From assembly GCA_963691655.1 (NCBI GenBank), contig OY829330.1:3038001-3102000 (forward strand): 64,000 nucleotides of DNA. The letters run 5' to 3'. Below, piece after piece: positions 35,261 through 49,200 of the stretch (the stretch's first letter is position 1; the number at the start of each line of letters is the position of its first letter). The notes below the pieces were generated by a model, which did no database searches, was not told where the DNA came from, and saw only the letters and a program-made list of their open reading frames with translations. The DNA is from Toxonevra muliebris (Eukaryota; Arthropoda; Insecta; Diptera; Pallopteridae). A program made the position numbers and the translations under genes.

Positions 35261-35765
35261 ACTAGAACAAACAGCAACAGCTAGTCGTATTAAGTTGAAA
35301 TAAATATTAAATTAGTGTTTTAATTTCGGCTATGCTTGTTTTTTACGAAAAACGCAAACCACGCTACTTTCGCTTCGTTCCGCTAGCCACGAGCTAACGG
35401 CAAACTCAATTTTTATCTATTTTTTTTTATTTGGGCGAATCCCGGTTGAGCCGCCATGTAGTAAATGAAAGAATAGTTGAGAATTCAATGTTGTTTAATA
35501 TTAAAAAAGTATTTAGTGCAGTACAAGTAGATTTTATAATAATAAAAATGTTTAGGTTGGATAATTCAGAGTTCTAGTTCTAGTAGCGGCGCGCAAGTCT
35601 ACATCCACGGAACTGATCTTGGTTACTTAATCTTGATCGATATTATTCTCTCTCTTTCTGTTGGTGTTTCTTGATCTCTCTCTTTCAATGTGTTTGCTCT
35701 TTATCTTTCTATTTCTATCTGCTCTGCCGCTATATTCTGCCACTACATACATGTGAGTTTTTATC

Positions 35766-36431
35766 GAATGTATCGATTTATTCTCAAAATTTGCTACTGT
35801 GGAAAAAGTCAAAGCTCTCAATTGGCTTGAAACAAAAAAAGCGTTGCTAAAAGTTTTCAATGGTATGGGACCTCCTAAAATTTTAAAAATGGATCAAGAT
35901 CAAGGCATGAATAATGCAAATATTAAGCAATGGTGCGATCAATTAAACATAAAAGTAGAAGTAACAACAGGGAAAACTGGTATTGGTGATATTGAGCGTT
36001 TGCATAAAACGATGAATGAGAAGCTTAGGATAATTAACACTTCCGGTGATAAAGAATTAAAACATATGGAAGTAGAACAAACACTATATACTTACAATCA
36101 TGTTATTGCTCATTCTACTACTGGTGAAATCCCATATAACATTTTTTTTAATAAACATCCACCAAGATATAATCCTCAACTCGTTAAAGAACAAAGAATT
36201 TATAATGTAAATAAAAATAGACAAGAGAAAGATATCGACATAAATTTTGTAAATGCCGAAAATTCGAGGAAAAGATTAGACAAAATAAGTAACCCCTTTA
36301 GAAAAGTAAGGTTACTTCAAACCGAAGAGGATGGAGAACATCATATTGTTAAATTTAAAAATCAAAATGTAAGAAAATATAAAAACCAATTTAAAAGGAA
36401 AAAAAAAAAACAAATTGAAATTACTATTTGA
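35766..36431 (+). pseudogene. Gypsy B integrase 3' fragment (copy 3)
   Basis: Same truncated integrase as at 22782, with the same breakpoint and no changes seen in the translated part. Confidence 0.85.
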
Positions 36432-36768
36432 CCAATTTTGTAATACTACCAAAAAGCTGTTGAAAAACGAAGAAATTTATTTTTTGTAATTAAAGCAATT
36501 GTACACGTTTTTATCCTATTCACTTATTTTTCGGATGAATTAGAAACAAAGAAATTAAAATTTCATTAAAACTAAAATTATTTAAAGATACAAAAGCATC
36601 ATCAAAAAAAGAAAAAAAAAACACATTGTAATTTTTCCATACCTATTTTGTTTTTTTTTTTGGATAATAAGTTTGATTTAAAAACAAAATTTATTTAAAA
36701 AAAAAAAAATAAAAATTTACACAACTAAAAACTGCAATGAGGGCGTTGCAATATTTAAAAATGGGAGA

Positions 36769-37085
36769 AGTGACATAGTCCCACTGTTTCCAGACTGCAC
36801 CTGAATCTTTATCTCTTATCCTATATTGTATAAGAGGTTTAAGCTCAGAGAGTTTGCAGATCATTTAGCTATGCAGTTAGTTTTTAAGCTATCTAGTTTT
36901 TAGTTTTTGAGTTGCTGTTCTCTCAGTGATGCGTGAATATTAACTTCGCTCATATAATAATTATTACATTGTCGCACTCAAAAAATATGTCTATTTCTAA
37001 ATAAAATTATAAATAATCTTAAGTTTAAGTTTTGAATAAAATACCTTTTTGTAAATAAAAGGACTTTCATAATAAAACTTTCACT
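36769..37085 (+). repeat. Gypsy B LTR (copy 3)
   Basis: The B 3' LTR carried by array copy 3, followed by CATA. Confidence 0.9.
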
Positions 37086-37305
37086 CATATATTGAATCTT
37101 TTAAAAAATTAAAGAAAATATGAACAAACCATTACTATCCTACCCAGATTTTAACAAAAAATTTGTCCTAACAACTGATGCGAGTAATATTGCTATAAGA
37201 GCTGTACTTAGTCAAGATGGTAAGCCTATATCCTACGCCAGTAGAACGTTAAACGGTCATGAAAAGAACTACTGTACATTACAAAAAGAATTATTATTCG
37301 CATTT
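37086..37305 (+). pseudogene. Gypsy A RNase H fragment (copy 3)
   Basis: Identical in translation to the fragment at 11116. Same truncation point. Confidence 0.8.
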
Positions 37306-37715
37306 CGTTTCCTACCCTTTTTCACTGTAAATTGTTGTTTTGTATATAATTAGGTCATGAGCACAAACTAAACACAAATAAGAAATGGTTTTGTATCCTC
37401 GCCCTTTCAATCGTTTTGTGTTTTGTTGTGAATGAGCAGAACGAAATGAAAAGGAACAGTTGTTTGTTTTCGTTCTCTGCTCGCAAGTACTCATGTAAGT
37501 TGAAGCAATAACTTTTTTTTACTACTAAATCGTAAGTACTTTTAATTGGTAAAAATTGTACATATCGTAAATTTTATTTTCTCTTAAATAATGTTTAAAA
37601 TCAGCTGTTCACTGCTAATAAATTTATAAATGGAGCTAACCAGAGCAGCGCTGCAAATTGCCACTGCTTCACTGGTATGACGCGCTATTGTAATTTAGGG
37701 TCCAATTATAATATG

Positions 37716-38330
37716 CTTAGGCTGTGGTTATATTGCGGGTATGCTCGGCCATGAAATTGTTGTTGCACCGAACACAAAAGAGAGTCTGTACTCACTCTCA
37801 CACCGAACACGATATGCTCGGTGCATTATACACCGAGCACGCCGAGTATTCAGGGTGACAATGAGTTATTTTACAAAACAGTATCATTTCATATAAAATA
37901 GTATTAAACAAACGAGTATATTTTGAAAAAAAACCACTCTGCAACGAGCTGAATGTAACCACCTAGCACGGGAGATAATGTTTTGTGTTCGTCGAACATC
38001 TAGCACCAATATAACCAGGCGCTTAGGTTGTGGTTATGTTCAGATTTTGCTCGGCGAACACCATGAAATTGTTGTTGCATCGAAAACAAAGAGAGAATTT
38101 TTATTCACTCTCTCAACGAACACGATATGCTGGGTGCAATGATCACCGAGCACGCCAAGTGTTCAGGGTTATGAGTTATTTTACAAAACCGCATCATTAC
38201 ATACAAAATAGTATTACACAAACGAGAACATTTCGACAAAAGCAACTCTGCAATGAACTCAATGTAACCACCTAGACCGAGCACGAGAGTAAAAAAAAAA
38301 CAGCCAGCACCAACATAACCTTGGGCTTAG
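37716..38330. mobile_element. MITE dimer (copy 3)
   Basis: The same dimer as at 11746, carried by array copy 3. Confidence 0.65.
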
Positions 38331-40392
38331 GGTGATGCTATAATGGGAGTAGGGATGTGCTACTGGAAAGAAAAATCGATTTTCGACTTTTGAATTGATC
38401 AGAAATTCAAAGTCGATTAATCGACTTTTTAAGTTCATGAAAGTCGATTAATCGACTTTTTTCGAATTTTTGTTGCATGGAATAAAAAAAAACGAAACAA
38501 AAGAATTTTGATATGAATTATTTATGTATGTGTATTTATTTACAATATATGAGCCGTGCGAGTCAAAATCAGATTTTTAAAAATACATTGGTTTTGTAGA
38601 AGTGCTGTACAAAATAGGGGTCTTGTAAGATTTATTTTCCAGCAACTCTGCAACAAGCTGAATGTAACCACCTCTACCGAGCACAGGAGAAAATGTTTTG
38701 TGTTCGTCTCTATTTACTGACGTCTGCCTAATTTGAAAATTGCTGTCTTATAGTGCGGACACACGAGAGTTCATTTCAGGTAAATTTAACATTTCGTTGA
38801 AATGAGTCTGAAATGCAGAATTTCGCCATACAAAAAGAAATGGAATTATATTTGAAATATTCTGATTTATACAATTGCTGGACAAGTGCCAGTACAACAA
38901 ATAAGTTTAAAGCTATTTTTCAATTGCTAAAGAAAAAGTTGGAAATAATATTGTATTAATGTAATGAAGAGCTATTAAAGGTCAAGGATGTGAGGTTATA
39001 AAATTTTTCAATTTGCCGATAAGTGATAAACATTTATTTAACAAATTACATGTTTAATAAATTTTTTGATTTTTTTTAAGGTTGTTTTTCAGAGGAATCT
39101 TTGGAAGCGAGCCCCAAGAATATTCGAAAATTTCGTATAACACATATTACGAAAATATCTTGTGCTTTCTGATTTGCGAATATCTTTAAGGCGGTCTATT
39201 AAATCAAAAATTAAATTTTTAGGAATAATGACATCGAGCTATACAACATTAACAGCGAGCAGTCAGAACAAAATGTCCATCTTTTTGAATCGTTAATTGA
39301 TTCATCAACAGAAGACTCTTCAGAGAATAGTGGTTAAAAATAAATGAAATATTTTAAATTTCAATACTTTTTGTTGTAATAATTTAGTTAAAGCTATTTC
39401 AAGAAACAATTACTAAGTATGCAATCTTTAAAAAATTTCCCAAATTATAGAACATTTTTAAAATATCTCGAATATGGCACAAAATATTGGAAAAAAAATA
39501 CGAAATTAATTTTAAGTCCAATTTATTGGAAATTTGGAAAAAAATACTTCTGATCAAAATTTTTTTTAGTAATTTTAAAACATTTCTTTTTGAAATCGAA
39601 CAAAATATGGATTTCTGAAAAAATGGTAGGGTCTAGAAGAAAACTGATTTCGTTTTTGAGCTCAGTGACCCAAAATTACTGCATATGTAAATTTTCATTA
39701 AAATCAATCAACTCCTATATTTGTCCATTTTTTGTATGGTTTCGAAGCACTTTGTGACGTCGAGATATTTCGATAAATTGTATTTATGATCCGATTTAAC
39801 TCACAATATATGTATACTAGCTACATAGAAACAAAAATATTTACTAAAAATGAATCTGGCAAAGGGGCGCTGGAGTCGAGATATTTCGAAAATGTATTTT
39901 TATGGTCTGATTTGGCTCATTTGCAAAGTTTTTTATAGTAGCAATTTTCGTATTACCCAAACTTTGCACAGTTAGGATAACGACAGTAGACTTTATCCTT
40001 TTACTCCTTTTCATCAATTGCTGAAACTAAAAATGCAAAGTAATCCACAGGCACTAAAAAACTGACCCATTTAATAGCTCTGCACATGATTCACAAACAT
40101 TGAAATTCAATGAAAAGCATGAGCGATGATAATACATCAGTACAACGTGAAGACGCATACAGTGGCCCTAAAAAAGGTATTGGATTTTACTGTCTATTGC
40201 ATTTGATATTTTTTAACTGTAGCAGAGCATAAAATAAATGAATTGTTCATATTTTCTGTTGCTGGCGGTGGTGGATCTCTGGAATATTGTTTTTTTTTTT
40301 TTTTGACCATATCAATACATTTTCATCCCGAGAAGCTACTTTAAGCAATTCCTGCTGCTTGTCCATATTCGGAATCAATCTGCTCGCCACTA

Positions 40393-40857
40393 CAGGGTAG
40401 GCCATTTAAAGTGGAAGCATCTGATAACGCTGTAACTTTTGATAGCGCTGTCAGATCGACTAATGACATACCATAACCATGGAACAGTACACTCCGAAAG
40501 AACGCTCTGAAATTGTTCAGTTGTACATTCAAAATAATTTCTCAATTTTCCAGTAGAGAAGTTATTTTGATGTTTTGAAGCCGGTTGTTTCTGAAAATGG
40601 TATGGAGCACTTCTGGTTTCAACAAGATGGCGCTCCACTTCACTCATCATTTTTATTTTTGACTTGCACTCGCGTTTGCCAGATTTTACACCGCTGGACT
40701 TTTCCTGTGGGGCTACTTGAAATAAAAGTTTATATCAACAAATCAAGGACCCTAGACGAACTTTAGGTCAATATCTGCCCAAAAATAGTAGCCATATCGG
40801 TCGAATCATTGGCCAAAACAATTTTGCCAATTACTGGCCTATTCGTCTATTCAGGGT
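40393..40857 (+). mobile_element. Internally deleted Tc1/mariner relic (copy 3)
   Basis: The same relic as at 14423, with the same internal deletion. Confidence 0.7.
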
Positions 40858-41964
40858 AAAAGTGTATCAAATTTTAAAGACAAAAAACTAAAGTCGCAAA
40901 GTTTGAACCAAAAATAATCACAGATATCCAAGATATTCACGTTGAAAGTCTAAAAAAGTATCAAATTGGCACTAGGGACGGATGAAGGTTAAAGTGCAAA
41001 TGATTTTGGTCGCAAATGATATGATCGGCACTATATATGGTTTGTATATAAGCTTTACAATACATATATTTACTTATTTGATCTTTAAGGGGACATGTCC
41101 ATTGCTCGGGTCCAAAAAATTATTTTTTTTTTGCATAAAATATAGTGTCTAGAATACGTATCAAAAATTTTATTTAAAAAATATATAGTTTTTGAAATAT
41201 ACGCAAACCAATGTAATGCGCGACACCTGCACGGTTCTCTAAACGCGTTTTTTTCGAAAAATACTTTTCAAATTGGCGAGTGTTTTAGCTTTTGAAATAC
41301 TGGATGGATTTGTTCTACCTAGGCTTATTTTGTTCAGAAATATTTTTTCTATAAGATATCCTATCATTACGATCGCAAGTTGATTATTTTTTTTTTACAG
41401 CCCTTAGAAGAGACCATTTTGGGGCAAAATTCGTGTTCTTTTAATTAAAGCTTTACTAAATGGTCATTTTTTACTGTTATGGCTTGATAATAGTCTATCT
41501 AACAGAAAATTATACATATGTTTATATTTGTATCGATTTTTTCTTTGTTTTGGAGCACCCGTCCCGTAGAAGTCTGCACCAAAAACAAGTCGACAAATAA
41601 ATCGAGTACCAAAAAAATTCTTACCGTAAGTGTAACATTTTATTTTTAAGTTTTTTCAGATAAATGAATTTTCAACAACTTTAATTTTTTCATTAAATGC
41701 ACATAGTTTTTATTAAAGAATATTTTTATTTTATTGAGGTAGCAAATTACTTTTTATTCGCTTATGACAAAGACGCGCTCAACCGGGGATCTTTCTTTCC
41801 AAAATTTTTCATTAAAACAGCTTTCAGCTTATTTTTCTGTAGTACTTCGAAAAGGCATCAAAATTCACTGCTCTAATGGGTATTCAGGGTCACCTAAAAT
41901 CAGAAAAATTTAAAATAGATATATAGATACATTGCTTTAATAAATTAAAAGTATACAAAATTTT

Positions 41965-42264
41965 TCACCTTAATTTTCCAAGATGATTTGTCACCATTCT
42001 CAAAATTGTCTCAAATACTTGAGGAAAGACGCCACACATGTGAATCATGTGCTGCACCACCATACTTCCTGTCCACGCCAGAAGATAGATGTGTTCGACC
42101 ACTGATGGTATTCCCATATCTTGAACTCTCGAAATACAATTTGAATTATTTACCTACCTAATTACTAATGAACTAAACATTTAGATAACAGTTACTTAAT
42201 TATAGATTTATACTCTGCAAGAACAGTATCGGCCATGTGACCCATCATTTGTGTAGTACTACTA
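41965..42264 (-). pseudogene. Two-exon gene fragment (copy 3)
   Basis: The same fragment as at 15994, with exons 42264-42196 and 42127-41965. One substitution near 42068 is private to this copy. Confidence 0.45.
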
Positions 42265-42962
42265 CTAAAAGTATCAGTTAGAAATTTGAAAACTTTCAAT
42301 TATTTCATACAGAGCCCCGGCAAAAATATAACTGCAACTCTCCCATACATGTAGTAAATAAAAGAATAGTTGACAATTCAGTGCTGTTTAATATTAAAAA
42401 AGTATTTAGTTCAGTACAAGTAGATTTTATAATAATTAAAAAAAATGTTTAGGGTGGATAATTCAGAGTTCTAGTACCGGCGCGCAAGTCTACATCCACC
42501 GACCTGATCTTGGTTACTTAATCTTAATCGATATTATTCTCTCTCTTTCTGTTGGTGTTTCTTGATCTCTCTCTTTCTGATGGTGTTTCTTGATCTCTCT
42601 CTTTCTGTTGGTGTTTCTTGATCCCTCTCTTTCAATGTGTTTGCTTTTTATCTTTCTATTTCTATCTGCTCTGCCGCTATATTCTGCCACTACACTCGGT
42701 CATCCAAATCACTCATTCGACCCAGATGAGTGTTTAGAAACTTCATCACCGTTTTCACAATTCTCTTCATCTGCCCATTCGGTATCATTGTCATCTGTCC
42801 AGGGTTTCATTTTGTCGACACTGGTGCTGGTGGTTTTCGGGACTTCGTGTTCTCCTCGTCGTAACGATCAAACCCCATGTCTGCAGCAATGCGATACGGT
42901 CCAAAGAATTTCGGACGGATTTTCGAGCCCGTTGTAAACTGCACACGTTCAATCGCTACCAG

Positions 42963-44977
42963 TGCCCTATTTCACCAAATACAATTTACAATTACAAATT
43001 TGTGCTTGTGAATTACAATTACAAATGTGTAAAACCATTTTTCGTTTCATAAGTTACAACTCTCAAATTCACAAATTTGTAATAAGAGGCAACAAAAATT
43101 GTAAGAGAGCACTTGTAGATTACAAGTGTAAAAAAAATGACGTTTCACGAAATTTTCGTATGACTTGTAAATAACCAATTTTTTTATACAAATTTGTGAC
43201 ACTAATGTATGATAACATTTATCGATGAGCGAACAAATTAAAATTTTCGCGGCTTCTTTGATTAAGAAGTATTTCTACCTAAAAATTTTAAAATTAATTA
43301 TTTTTAAAATTCTTTTTTTTATAAATATATACATAAAGAAAAATAAAATCATTTTAAAAGGGTTTCTATGTCAGAAATGCCTCCAAACCGAATCAAGTTT
43401 CGCATGGGCCTTTTTGAAGCACTTGATTAAGAACGATTTGACTAAATTGTCAGACCATTATCTGCAATTTTTAATGAGTAATGGCGGATTTTTTAAATTT
43501 CGTTTTTCGCGTTTTTCAGCCTAACTAGTCATAGGAAAAATCTGAAAAAATTCACAGTGTTTTTTTGGTTTTGGAGACATATTTGGAATTTTTCGCGAAT
43601 TTTCTTATGCGATACTCGCGATGAAAAAAATGGCGAAAATTTTAATATGCGATTTTTTCATACTAAAAATAGGTTTACCACTCTAATTTTTCCTATGTAA
43701 ATAAATAAAGCCTAATGCAATTACAACAACAAACAATTCCATGATTTACTTACGTAGAGTGGGTGGTTTGGTTCTAATGTAAAAAATTCGGTTTCTGCAT
43801 TATTCTGGAAAAAGTGTACCTCGTAGGTTATTCCGATGTTTTGGGATCCCCTACAATTTTTAGCAAGAAACATTTTCTCCAAAGACAGTATAATAGTTTT
43901 TCCAACGGTTCTCGTTTTAACGGCCATTTTCAAGAGGAAGGGTGAAAGATGGAGGAAAAGTGTATACTCAAAAATTGTTTATCTCTTGCGTTTAACAATT
44001 TTGCTAGGGTGGTAAAAAAAAATTTTTGATGCTGCTAGTTAATAGCTGTAATTGATTTTTTCATGGCCTTATGGCATTTCATATGGAATGCCTATTTCCG
44101 TTTTTAATTTTTTGACTCCCGTCCACACCTTGGAAAAAATTGGAGTATGAGCATTCGGAAGCGACTTGTTTACATAAGAAAAATCAGAGTAGTAAACTTA
44201 TTTTTAGTATTAAAAACTCGCATATAAAAATTTTCGCGATTTTTTCATCGCCAATTTCACGTTAGAAAATTCGGGAAAAAATTTCAAATGTTTCTCCAAA
44301 ACCAAAAAATCACTGTGAATTTTTTCAGATTTTTTTTATGGCTAGTTAGGCTGAAAAACGCGAAAAACGAAATTTACAAAATCGTAATGGCGGATTAAAA
44401 ATTGCAAATAATAATGGTCTGACAATTTAGCCAAATCAAGTGCTTCATTCTTAATCAAGTGCTTCAAAAGGATCCATGCAAAACTTGATTCGGTTTGGGG
44501 GCATTTCTGACATGGAAACCCGGCTATGCTCTTTGGTAGACATTTTTATTATTTTTAAAATTTTTTTTAAATTAATCTACATTCTTAAGATGCTGATTAA
44601 AAACTGTAAATATAAAAACATACTGCTAAAAGTATGTCAAAAAATGAAAAATAAACAATTGTAGCCATTTTACAGGCGATTTTTTTTTTTGTAAGAAATT
44701 CTTACAAATGTTACAAATTTGTGATTAGTCGTCCGTTTGGTGAAACAAAAAACTACAAAATAGTAACATTTCTACAAATTTGTTGCTTGTAAATTACAAC
44801 TACAAATCCTGTTTGGTGAAACAAATATTGAAAAATTTGTTATTACAAGTACTTGTTATTTACAAGTCTGAATTCACAATTGTAGGAATTGGGTGAAACC
44901 ACATTTAAAGATTTTTTTTACAATTTTGTGAGAATTTCCTTACAATTCACATATTTGTAAGTTGGTGAAATAGGCCA
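42963..44977. mobile_element. Foldback element F (copy 3)
   Basis: The same insertion as at 16992. One substitution near 43871 changes Ile to Met in the small central frame. Confidence 0.85.
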
Positions 44978-46121
44978 CAGATCTCCCACTTTGTATTTCG
45001 TTGCAGATCTGCGCCTTTTGTTGAACTGTTTCGAATTTTCCGCTTGTACTTCAGCTATGGCGTGTTTGGCCTGATTTCGTCGCTCTTCTCTTGAATCTTC
45101 AAACTGTTTCTGGAATTCCTCTTCTATTAATTGCATTAATTTAAATTCTTCACCTGTATTCATCTGTGCTCCAACCATCAGTTGAAATTGTATAGTTTTG
45201 ATTGAACGATGATACGTTGAATTAATTACTCTTTGGAGAGGCTTTGTGTGTTGAAACCACTTATCATGACTGTCCATGGAGATTTTGGTCAACACAGAAA
45301 TTACTGTTGAATGCAGACGTTCAATTTGCCCATTACCACGAGGTACCCCAGGAGTTACGAAATGCCGCTTCGTACCGTGAGCTTTGCAATAGTCCTGAAA
45401 GCTGTTGCGAATGGAAATGACCTTTTTCATGGGCATCACGAATAATGGAAGACTTCATGGAGTCTGGAACGACAAATAAAATATAATTATTAACATTTTT
45501 ACAGAGTAAGCCATGGTGAACCACAAAATCTTTATGAGGACCATTCTTCAAAATATCAAAAATTGTATTTAAACTTTCATCGCGTCATTGTGCTGTCATT
45601 AGCTTTCTTAAAAATTCATTGTCATTCCCAAAAACACATAACCACAGGATTGCGACTCAACGCGTCAACGTGCTTCATGCTAGTTCCGGCTCCATGTTCC
45701 ACTTGATAATCGAATTCTTCTAGTAACAATGCCCATCTGGCAACTCTGGATGTAAGATCCTTTTTTTTCATCGTACACTCGAAGGCTTTACAGTAAGTCA
45801 CAAGTTTAAATTTCTGTCCTAGTAGATAAATTCGGAACTTCTTAATAGCCTCAATCACTGCCAAAATCTCTAACTCATAGCTGCAATAATTTTTTTCAGC
45901 GTTAGTTGTGCTTCTGCTCATATAGAAAACAGGGTGAAGCTTATTGTCGTCGTCTTGCTTGTAGAAGTACAGCACCGTAACCCTGTCTACTTGCGTCAGT
46001 ATGGAGTTCTGTCGTTGAACCATATTTAAAGATTTTGAGCACGGGTTCCGTTGCTAGTGCGTTTTTCAGGTCCGTCAAAGCTTCTAGCCCGCTTTGGCCA
46101 AGTACAAGCCGTTTCCCTTCC

Positions 46122-47410
46122 TTAATCAACTCTGTCAACGGTATAAGCCCTTATGGCAAAATTCGGTATATACTTTGCGGTTTGCAGTTGTCGCACTGTG
46201 GTTGGCACTGGAAAATTAACAACAGCTTTTGTCTTTGCGCTAGAAGTTTCCACTGTGCCCTTGTAGATACGGTGACCCAGAAACTCAATTTTCTCCTGCA
46301 TAAATTGACATTTTTTCCACTTGATCCGTAATCCATTTGCTGCAGCCACATCTAACGTTCGACCCAAACAACGCAGGCCTTCCTCGATGGTATGCGACGG
46401 CACTACTATATCATCAACATAAATAATTACAATACCTTCGCGTATGAGATCTCTGAAGACATAATTGATATACTTCTGGAAAGTGCTAGACATAAGCCGA
46501 AAGGTACCTTCAAGAACTCGAATTGCCCACTTTGTGTAACAAAGGCCGTAAACTTTCTGCTATTTTCTTCGATGGTGACGTGAAAAATCCATTATCTAAA
46601 TCTAATGTTGTAAAGTAGAGGGTATCTTGGAATTGGTCGATTTGATCCTAGATGATGCGGAAACCGATCCTTATGAATTTTCTTGCTTAGCGCCCGATAG
46701 TCTATGCACAATCTAGAAGTTCCATCTTTCTTTTTGACGATGACAACCTGACTGGCGTAGTCTGACACACCTTGTCGTGCAACTCCATCTCGGATCTACT
46801 GCTGTACCTGTTCGTCAATGAATTTCCTTTCGGTTGGAGGAAATCGCCTAGGTAGTCGATAGACTGGCTCTTCATCGATCGGAACTATTTTCAACATCAC
46901 GGGTGACTGCGCTGGACTCGGATGGTAGTTTCCAACCAAATCTCGTACGGCGTTTCGAACATCCGCGTTCTGCACAGTAGACAAATTAGGTAAATTATCT
47001 TGCGTTTCGAATATGCCTGCATTAATTTCAGGTAAAAAACAGTTTGGCGTGTCTTCGTTTTCCATAGCGTTTGATTCTGTCTCCTCCTTTGCTTTTGAAA
47101 TGCTTATTGTTCCATGTTGGATTTTGACGACGGCTTTGCTGAGCAAGCTCATGTCAATTATAATATCAGGTTTAATAAAATTGCTATTGACGATACAAAG
47201 CTCGACGTCCTCAAATTGCACACCATCAATGCAAACGTTAGTTTTGCACAATCTTTTAACTCGGACGCTAGCTCCAATACCTGCTAACGATGTATAACAG
47301 TTACCCGTTACCAAAAGAGGTTCAATTTTCTTCACCTGACATTCCTCAATAACGCACACGTCACTCCCCGTGTCAACAACACGTGGTTTACAGATACTGG
47401 CAGATTCATA
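46122..47410 (-). pseudogene. pol: Gypsy C protease and reverse transcriptase (copy 3)
   Basis: The same lesions as in copy 1. Substitutions near 46588, 46696 and 47360 are private to this copy. Confidence 0.78.
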
Positions 47411-48247
47411 TCAACTTTCTGGACTAAGTTTGTCACTAATTTTACTTGCATTGGGCAGTCTGACCGAAATTGTTTTGTGACCGAAATTGTTGCATTTAAA
47501 ACATTTAAGACCTTTAGATTTTTCGGGGCATGTGTGAAACTCGTGCTCTGAAGACCCAAAATTAAAACAATGACGTGTTCTACTGGCCCTAGCATCTTTT
47601 CTTACAATAGTCGCACCTAAATTTCCATAACCGGTTTTGCTTCCTTTGTCGGAATATTCTTTCCTCATTTGATCATAAATATTAAATTTTTCTTTAAAAT
47701 CTGCGACTGTACGTGCGCCATATAAAATGGTTTTATTTGCAACGGTATCCCTAATGCCATCGATCACATAACGGAAAACTGACCCATTATCTACGTCAGC
47801 CTGACTAGCTATATCAAGCATTCGGTATAGAAACTCACGGCATAATTCGCTATCTCTTGTTATTGTTTCTTGAAGTTTTTTATGTACGTCACGACTTGAC
47901 ATTTTGATTTCAAATTCCCGTGTTAGCGCGATTTTTAGTTCACCGTATGACACCGGTTTGGCTTCGCATTCAATAAAAAGTTTCGCGGCACCCGCAAGGG
48001 ATTTTCTGCAAAACACAAATTTTTGCATAGCATTCCAATGAAATGCGTCAGCGTATGCTTCAAATTCTTCCGTCCACTTCTTCACGTTCATCGTATCCTC
48101 GCCCGAAAATTTTCGAATTATATTTTCCACATCTGATATATTGAATTTCATATTAGAATTATCCGCCTCCTCCGGTGTCTGCCGTACATAGTCTGCATAC
48201 CCCACGGATTCGTTACTACGCTGCAAAGTTTTACGTCTTGAGCCCAT
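47411..48247 (-). pseudogene. gag: Gypsy C gag (copy 3)
   Basis: Same translated product as copy 1. Confidence 0.8.
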
Positions 48248-48752
48248 ACTAGAACAAACAGCAACAGCTAGTCGTATTAAGTTGAAATAAATATTAAATT
48301 AGTGTTTTAATTTCGGCTATGCTTGTTTTTTACGAAAAACGCAAACCACGCTACTTTCGCTTCGTTCCGCTAGCCACGAGCTAACGGCAAACTCAATTTT
48401 TATCTATTTTTTTTTATTTGGGCGAATCCCGGTTGAGCCGCCATGTAGTAAATGAAAGAATAGTTGAGAATTCAATGTTGTTTAATATTAAAAAAGTATT
48501 TAGTGCAGTACAAGTAGATTTTATAATAATAAAAATGTTTAGGTTGGATAATTCAGAGTTCTAGTTCTAGTAGCGGCGCGCAAGTCTACATCCACGGAAC
48601 TGATCTTGGTTACTTAATCTTGATCGATATTATTCTCTCTCTTTCTGTTGGTGTTTCTTGATCTCTCTCTTTCAATGTGTTTGCTCTTTATCTTTCTATT
48701 TCTATCTGCTCTGCCGCTATATTCTGCCACTACATACATGTGAGTTTTTATC

Positions 48753-49200
48753 CCTTTCTTTCACACGACAAGTTGGTATACTGAGATAATATATTGGTCT
48801 CTTTCAGACCCGTCAGTACTAATAAGCATATACCCAATTGTTGGACACAGTTCCAAATGAACTAAAATTCCTACTTGCACTTATTTGTAAATTTGCCAAT
48901 ATTCTATTATTTTTGTAAATTAGAATATTCTAGTACTTGTACTAAAATCTGAATTCAATCTAGTAATAGTCTTAAGCTTTCAATGTAAATATATATATCC
49001 CTAAGCTTTTCCTTTTTTCCAGTGGTAACGGCTATAAAAGCCGCCCACACATACTTCATTTTTGTCATATTATTATTCATATTTGCACCATTAACTTGGT
49101 GAACCCGAATCGCATCAAAACCCTTTCATTATATTATTTTTAAATAAATAAAACCATGAATTTATAACGTTTAAGAAAAAAAATAAAAAATTCTTATTTC
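48753..49200. other. Possible solo LTR relic with primer site
   Basis: Just right of the array. TGTTGGACACAG at 48839 could be an LTR start. A TATA box (GGCTATAAAAGCC near 49032) is followed by a T-rich stretch and ACTTGGTGAACCCGAATCGC at about 49094-49113, which looks like an LTR end plus primer site of a Gypsy or BEL element. No gag follows and no partner LTR was found. Confidence 0.35.

Larger units (their letters stand above)
29363..35747 (-). mobile_element. Gypsy element C (copy 2)
   Basis: The same insertion as in copy 1, with LTRs at 35457-35747 and 29363-29707. Confidence 0.9.
22782..35765. repeat. Array unit, copy 2
   Basis: Same content and order as copy 1. It has one T fewer in a T run near 26086, a private substitution near 26171, and a Val to Ala change in the C gag near 34780. 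It shares several variants with copy 3 against copy 1. Confidence 0.88.
42350..48734 (-). mobile_element. Gypsy element C (copy 3)
   Basis: The same insertion as in copy 1, with LTRs at 48444-48734 and 42350-42694. Confidence 0.9.
9797..48752. repeat. Tandem array: three copies of a 13-kb unit
   Basis: Three head-to-tail copies: 9797-22781 (12,985 bp), 22782-35765 (12,984 bp) and 35766-48752 (12,987 bp). Reading the copies side by side I noticed about sixteen differences in total, including homopolymer length changes, so pairwise identity is well above 99.8%. Both internal junctions have the same sequence, TTTTTATC|GAATGTATCG. The left edge of copy 1 is preceded by the rest of the B integrase gene, and the right edge of copy 3 is followed by unrelated DNA starting CCTTTCTTTC. 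No base is shared across the breakpoints. The first duplication was therefore not homology-driven; the third copy fits unequal exchange or re-integration of a circle. Confidence 0.9.
35766..48752. repeat. Array unit, copy 3
   Basis: The last copy, with unique DNA on its right. Private variants noticed: longer T runs near 36650 and 40300, substitutions near 41785, 42068, 43871, 46588, 46696 and 47360, and a 1-bp insertion near 41903. It has more private changes than the other copies. Confidence 0.88.

Noticed and set aside
9797..48752. Array as rDNA, histone cluster or classical satellite
   Set aside because: The unit contains only transposon-derived and unassigned DNA; there are no rRNA or histone motifs, and the unit is far too long for a simple satellite.
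9797..48752. CRISPR-like array
   Set aside because: The repeats are 13 kb long and contiguous, with no short spacers, and the genome is eukaryotic.
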